Shown here piece after piece: positions 62,301 through 64,000 of a DNA stretch of 64,000 bases. The notes below the pieces were generated by a model. The model saw nothing but the letters and a program-made list of their open reading frames with translations. It ran no database searches and had not been told where the DNA came from. This DNA is from Pseudozobellia thermophila (lineage in GTDB: Bacteria; Bacteroidota; Bacteroidia; Flavobacteriales; Flavobacteriaceae): the NCBI RefSeq assembly GCF_900141855.1, contig NZ_FQYU01000003.1:186001-250000 (forward strand). Direction: 5' to 3'. Within the stretch, counting starts at the first letter, position 1. Every line of letters starts with the position of its first letter. A program made the translations under genes and the position numbers.

Positions 62301-64000
62301 TCCCCGGCATCGATTTGTCCGTTGTTGTTGGCGTCGATTGCCCAGTTGTACGTATCAAAGCCCGACCCGGCGGTAAGTAGGGCGTTGTCGCCACAGAGCT
62401 GTACCGTACGGGCCACATTACAATTGGCCAAGGCATCGGAAACGTTGTTGGTGGCCGTTTGAAGGGTGTTGGTACAGGCCCCGGCGGGGTTGCTTCCGTC
62501 CTCGTCGGAGAAGGTATTGGTGTTCAAGGTACCTCGATAGGTCGCAAAAGCCTGGTTTTCCAATACGGAAGCGCAAGCTGCCACAAATTCGGAACAATCG
62601 CCCGATATGCTCACGGTAATCTTGATCGTATATTCAGGTTTCCCCACTTCGACCAAATTATTTGGAATGGAGAAATCGATGGTCTTTGTACCGGGGTCGT
62701 AGGTATGTGAGGCGCCGGGAGCACCGCTATAGTCGATATGGTCCAAAGAAACATTGTCGGGCAACACGTCCCTTATGGTAAATTGGGTAGCGTTGTCATC
62801 TCCCGTATTTTGAAAGCGCAATACATAATTGAGGGTTTCGCCCAGGCTTACATCCTGTCCATTGATATCGGTGCCGCCCAAATCTTCGGAGGTATTGCCC
62901 AAGACGATTATTGGTGCATATACTTGGGTGTAGGAAGCGGCATTTACCGTACCGTCGGCCGGGTCTACGACCGGCACGCCCGTACCGTATTCGCCACCAT
63001 CGCCGCCATCGGCGGTATCGTCCTTATAGAATTCATTGGCATCGCTACAACCGTCGCCATCGCTATCAAGGTCCAAGGAATCGGGATAGCCGTCGCCATC
63101 GGTATCGCAACCCGCCGTCAAGAGTACGCCGTTCATATTGGTAGGCCCCCTTACGTCTTGATTTATGGTGACGGTATTGTTGCCCGAGGGATTCCAGGCA
63201 ATGGTACTGGGGGGGGTGTCCAAGACCATGGGCTCCAAGGCACCACCGGTATTTCTTTTTGAGAACAGTTCGAAGTTGCCGTTTTGGTCGATTACGACCC
63301 GAATGACGGGATCACCGTTCGATCCACTTATGGTCCATATGCTTGAGTTGCCATTTTGCCCGTGTATGCTTCCGTCCAAAAAGCGGGCATAATTGCCTCC
63401 GGCACCGTTTTCAAACTGAATTTCCCCGGCCACATCGTTGCCGTTGATGTTGAGATAGAACGAATTGTCCAAAGAAAAGATATCGAGTACCAGATAGTTG
63501 TTGAGGCTCATCAAGTCGCTGGTAACGGAATTGCCATTGGCAATGTTGTAGGATAAGGTATCGCATTCGTCCTCGTCATAAATACCGTCATTGTCATCGT
63601 CAAGGTCGACAATGTCGATAACCCCGTCCTTGTCAAAATCGTTATGTACGATTATACGGGCCGTCGGATTGTCTTCGGTAATATTGGTGTCGGTTTGGTC
63701 TTGGGTGTTGTACGCCGTGTTGGTAAGGCTCAATAGGGGGAGGGTATCGATTTCATCGGCCTGGACCTCCAAGTTCAAGAATGCGGTTTCACCCCCGTTC
63801 AGGGTTCCGATGTTCCATGTGTTGCCGCTCCAGCTTCCCGTAATCGTCTGGGCATTGATCAAGGTGAGTCCGGCAGGAATATCGTCGGTAATCTGCAAGT
63901 TGGTCAATGGGCCAACCCCGAGGTTTCTGACCTTTATGGTGAAGGTGGCGGTTTCACCTTCCACGATTTCCGTTTTGTCCACGGTCTTGTTTACCACGAC
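53327..64000 (-). CDS. Giant SprB-like T9SS-secreted adhesin (5' end outside the window)
   Basis: At least 3,557 codons, open to the right edge (the GTG at 63997 is internal, since the frame continues to 64000). From the N-terminal side visible here: a DUF11 domain (VNKTVDKTEIVEGETATFTI); calcium-binding thrombospondin-3-like Asp repeats (DKDGVIDIVDLDDDNDG, later DTDGDGYPDSLDLDSDGDG) flanking a ~150-residue domain; a second DUF11-like domain (LNYVLRFQNTGDDNATQF); a Cys-rich region; then about 29 SprB-like repeats; and finally a type-B T9SS sorting domain (FFTPNGDGANDIW, then DGWDGFYQNSELPSGDYWYI). It is exported through the Sec and T9SS routes to the cell surface, by family analogy in gliding or adhesion. 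No PorP/SprF partner gene is seen on the downstream side. Confidence 0.95.
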   Translation of the reverse strand, partial: VVVNKTVDKTEIVEGETATFTIKVRNLGVGPLTNLQITDDIPAGLTLINAQTITGSWSGNTWNIGTLNGGETAFLNLEVQADEIDTLPLLSLTNTAYNTQDQTDTNITEDNPTARIIVHNDFDKDGVIDIVDLDDDNDGIYDEDECDTLSYNIANGNSVTSDLMSLNNYLVLDIFSLDNSFYLNINGNDVAGEIQFENGAGGNYARFLDGSIHGQNGNSSIWTISGSNGDPVIRVVIDQNGNFELFSKRNTGGALEPMVLDTPPSTIAWNPSGNNTVTINQDVRGPTNMNGVLLTAGCDTDGDGYPDSLDLDSDGDGCSDANEFYKDDTADGGDGGEYGTGVPVVDPADGTVNAASYTQVYAPIIVLGNTSEDLGGTDINGQDVSLGETLNYVLRFQNTGDDNATQFTIRDVLPDNVSLDHIDYSGAPGASHTYDPGTKTIDFSIPNNLVEVGKPEYTIKITVSISGDCSEFVAACASVLENQAFATYRGTLNTNTFSDEDGSNPAGACTNTLQTATNNVSDALANCNVARTVQLCGDNALLTAGSGFDTYNWAIDANNNGQIDAGETLLDDGDPDGLPNTLLVTTVGNYIVEKTASNGCANHTERITVLRYGETQTNPVIEYFNRVNSDSNPDNDIQGEIVSCSIDGNTIPNIFLCGTNDSAFIELGITDAQSIRWEKLDESSCPAVSDDCANTNSGCTWTEEAVQDNFTITESGKYRVVISYMHGCFSRFYFNAYQNTLDIPTPTSSDIICDTDGSIRVVDLGSGYGYQLYDVGNNSIAVPFSAGQGPIFDIATSGTYKVQVTQLDPSTGDPIPNSCVFETEDIGIQERNFQVNLTSTAADCDDQGTISVQALDVSPDYSYELYIDDGSNGGNGTFLQSETVTNDNTHTFTGVAPGDYIVVTTTTDGCRDSQTITVGEIPELRLTAANQENITCTAGVINLTPSGGTTGYEFAVWSKDGVPNYTDEGSIPDADFSTNPKFLFGYRGTPSVYYPNEDGDYVFIVRDDNGCYAFSNTVHMDDLGTVSITASNSDIVCADSSTSVLTINASGGTAPYQYSLDGGTTYQTENFFNNLPAGHYTITVMDSSGSTGNGCVTSIDYEITQPFRLTASASIVEDASCDPSGAALVKILNVNGGQAPYEYSFDGGSTFGSTNDRRLSAGTYQLVVRDALGCSADLEITVPNPVADPSFDSDVTYNCDGNGSITITPSNTTDFEYTYQLNGTDNSPIDSNIFNAIAPGTHTVTVGYSSTLAPNQSTLFFEDFGTGISTAIGEIGPGYCFEPQNGTTMACNLGPAGILVNGEYTVTAAVTNPNSSWRTPNDHTGLTDGRFMAIGVSTLAGSNNVIWSRSGLDALAGQDITISFYAYNLLRVGSLGNDPEILVELVDASGTVISSTATTAIPKNNDANDWHLREVTFNPGANTVVGVVLRTNLDSDYGNFLVLDDIQAHQVAEACEKTQDITVSVETGKAFEVDLLGGTDPTCNGSSDGSIRFEVRNFDTATGYEYSTDGGTNWTVETAPIVTTPSTLADGTYTIMVRKVSDNTCTATSATSVTLTAPATIVPDLQKTAEYTCFNTGATLEASATGGTPGYEYQLEDTSGTAVASYQTNPIFNNVADGDYLIRVRDSNGCEVLSTVPVTVNAPETLDFDMTYTQCYDGGSNATITVNVTSGNGDYTFRINGGGWVTPESATPTTYTFPGLANGTYTIDVEDGYSCGPVQKSVTISPQLTGNATLQSDKTCTDDAEINLNITGGSGSYTYEWSTSPTGPWNATGFTADTFSTGTAGTYYFRATDTSVPTPCTFVTNAVTVTEAVNPVITSITPTDLTCNGDNTGALDIVIDTSVGLAPYTINVYNTTTSTDYGENTSSLAAGNYTITVTDSKNCSVTGTATISEPTIINPNIVSTDLQCTPTGTELGTIAINASGGTPTYIYRVNNADFSVSETYDTSTGTNDHTFTGLNFGEYTVTVTDFNGCETVSSVTIATGPDILITTQGASGCTPGSGEMLVEAQASTGPLGAGSFYFAIFPAPPYDPSDPAWFPEDTVIDNTYNFTGLTPGVTYTFIVHDTDTNCEYMQEATVPVSTSSNLTSTIDGTTPITCFGSADGKVEFTISGYDATTVDYEIFHYATNTSTGITGTIPGAVGGPETEITNNLPPGEFYILFTEMDGTNAGCVNTSDIFVIEQAPTLLEVSATATKNANCNEDGTITASGRYGVGPYEYQYLPDTATAPTTTSSGWETGTVKNVAAGDYIVYIKDAHDCIQHTSVTIGFDTAPEIDTVTVNDYCVAEGNYSVDVTLTNPDTASYNISVNGGALQSANFVGGVYTVTGLSSSTSTQTIAISDVNGCGNSETFEIAPKFQATAQITKLLDCSGSPNAEITITAFDGYGSFEYEVSGPVNQARTAIPGPANTIVWDGASSAGTYTVSVYDTNTPLCNPITFTLEVEDAVVPNFTAVATDVTCNGGTDGAIAITEINNGINPLLYTLSPASATFNTTTNSFEGLTAGTYDVIATGTNGCTTTRTIVVDERPAITFDTPVVDQFGCTSDNAVNNALITLDEASLSGGSSTYSRYEFEDVATGTILQSGLSPTYTYTDYAGGNVIVRVFDDAGCSAEQTVTVNAYDALVDATITVDRDISCINSGEDISIDVSSTFTDFTSNPGNYEFRQLPSATYQASNQFLNLAVGTHTFGIRNITTGCEITRTHTVEEPNTFDVIVEKLSDVICHGDNGSIRLTLVDTAYTTGFSYYIYDTNGTPADRSDDGPAIITGSSTNLGPTPAIYVPAGNYLVEVTQDDLPNCSQVRSFNITTPSAPIALAPIETEDVGCTNDLGSANIVPTGGEAPYDIILTHNGSGTTYTANQVNSFLFQGLGAGQYTVEVTDNLGCNPTFANAFELVVPDPISASISSTTLLCIGDTDASVTAAVTPRNVTTDYRYVLYTYDDAAGTTRLQTSSTQTTSTFDNLRSGFYSIGIFDDMNCSFETPIEEIVEPTEVEGQLVTAQRLTCLSDAELVLTASGGTAPYMWSTDGTTFNAMNETNGPNSHLFTNVTPGVYQYYIRDSFNCVSVLTNSITINPIEPLQVAIDDSAATVNCNGQSTAAIFAEADGGLGNYQYALFSDAALTNEIRPNQSTGIFIDLPVGNYFVRVQSEDCEVSSAQITIEEPTALQVTPQVTDVSCNGSDDGSITIDASGGTGVYQYAISPNLNQFVDDNTFDRLSPGDYTLIVQDSNGCFEVIEATITEPEVLEVSATTSPEICVGEENGSIDLVITGGTAPYSTRLSTETNFVEGRTRFENLAWGVYIIYIEDAQGCEETITATIDAGVNLGATVEPVYGCNGNTPSNYVNIVLDDTSISDEVLFGLDTSDPAEMQLNPFFRDIAPGNHYIAISHANGCMATYDFEIESFEPLTLTVEQSNINQITATVNGGKEGYTYYFGDTNNGSDNVFYITETDTYLVTVVDENGCEATASIFMEFIDIEIPNFFTPNGDGANDIWKPRNIEIYPDIFISIYDRYGRTVYRFRDNEDGWDGFYQNSELPSGDYWYIIKLNGQADTREFVGHFTLYR
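53330..53584 (-). other. T9SS type-B C-terminal sorting domain (gliding-motility-associated CTD)
   Basis: The last ~85 residues: FFTPNGDGANDIWKPRNIEI, SIYDRYGRTVYR, DGWDGFYQNS, LPSGDYWYIIKL and HFTLYR, the classic CTD-B pattern. It should route the protein through the T9SS translocon. Confidence 0.93.
53600..61775 (-). repeat. About 29 tandem SprB-like repeats of ~80-100 residues
   Basis: Each unit opens with a Cys segment such as VTCNGGTDGAI or LTCNGDNTGAL, has a central GG(T)xPY/F(x)Y strand, and closes with a G-x-Y-x-(V/I)-x-D-x-x-G-C motif, then usually a Pro or acidic link. I count 29 by eye (one interrupted by an inserted domain). Units are diverged, so DNA-level identity is low and the array is not a recombination-prone exact repeat. 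Confidence 0.8.
59650..60235 (-). other. Beta-sandwich-like domain inserted inside one SprB repeat
   Basis: Around the sixth repeat, the unit is interrupted after TVTVGYSSTLAPNQS by ~195 residues (LFFEDFGTGISTAIG ... DYGNFLVLDDIQ) and resumes at ACEKTQDITVSVETG. The insert has FEDFGTG, GRFMAIG, ISFYAYNL, VELVDASG, WHLREVTF and FLVLDDI segments, a jelly-roll/carbohydrate-binding-like layout (MAM or CBM type by resemblance). Confidence 0.65.

Noticed and set aside
1-64000. tRNA, rRNA, insertion sequence or prophage genes
   Set aside because: Intergenic spaces were read for T-loop-like motifs, transposases, integrases and terminal repeats; none seen. A covariance-model search would settle tRNAs.

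Overview
The window reads as chromosomal DNA of a marine-type Flavobacteriaceae (Bacteroidota) member. The evidence is a type IX secretion (T9SS) type-B sorting domain on a giant SprB-repeat protein, two SusC-like TonB-dependent receptors, the PUR/DUF3276 and DUF1573 families, a NusB with a long N-terminal extension, and promoter -7 elements of the form TAnnTTTG. Base composition looks close to half G+C by eye, which is high for the family. I cannot name the species. I saw no rRNA, tRNA, insertion sequence, prophage or CRISPR array. Genes are dense and several start with TTG.

Layout. 1-10.5 kb: a truncated exported protein, then ppk2 and an M28 peptidase (overlapping), a cyclophilin-FKBP fusion, a cold-shock protein, a lipoprotein/helical-protein pair, a 1-Cys peroxiredoxin, a DinB-like protein, a thioredoxin-fold protein, CsaA, a BASS-family transporter and an acyltransferase. 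10.5-21 kb: M14 peptidase, PUR protein, ABC exporter half, nusB-DUF1573-yajC, a Tat-exported oxidoreductase, a YdeI-like protein and pepT. 21-37 kb: a TonB-dependent receptor, pyrD, a LysE-type exporter, HMG-CoA lyase, a divergent pair of paralogous cysteine-bearing proteins with a terminator-like RNA element between them, a PepSY membrane protein, an 8-cysteine duplicated mini-protein, guaB, a thioredoxin, lysA, a LON-N protein and sucC.

37-45 kb holds the most interesting locus. On the minus strand a TonB-dependent receptor is followed by a CHRD-like lipoprotein, a Tat-exported PLP aminotransferase of the HisC fold and an AEC-family permease. An Lrp/AsnC regulator is divergent from them across a 0.5-kb AT-rich spacer that contains palindromes. 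Two paralogous small exported-protein genes flank this block in the same orientation. The order of parts (outer-membrane import, periplasmic transamination, inner-membrane transport, amino-acid-type regulator) suggests an uncharacterised amino-acid or amino-compound utilisation system. This is inference.

45-64 kb: a single-repeat YehS-like protein, a TerB-like protein, Hsp20, an intergenic tract with extreme G/T strand bias, uvrB with a promoter abutting its start codon, an ABC-2 transporter pair, an IgGFc-binding/DUF11 surface protein, and a giant adhesin (more than 3,550 residues, about 29 SprB-like repeats, T9SS type-B C-terminus) that runs off the right edge.
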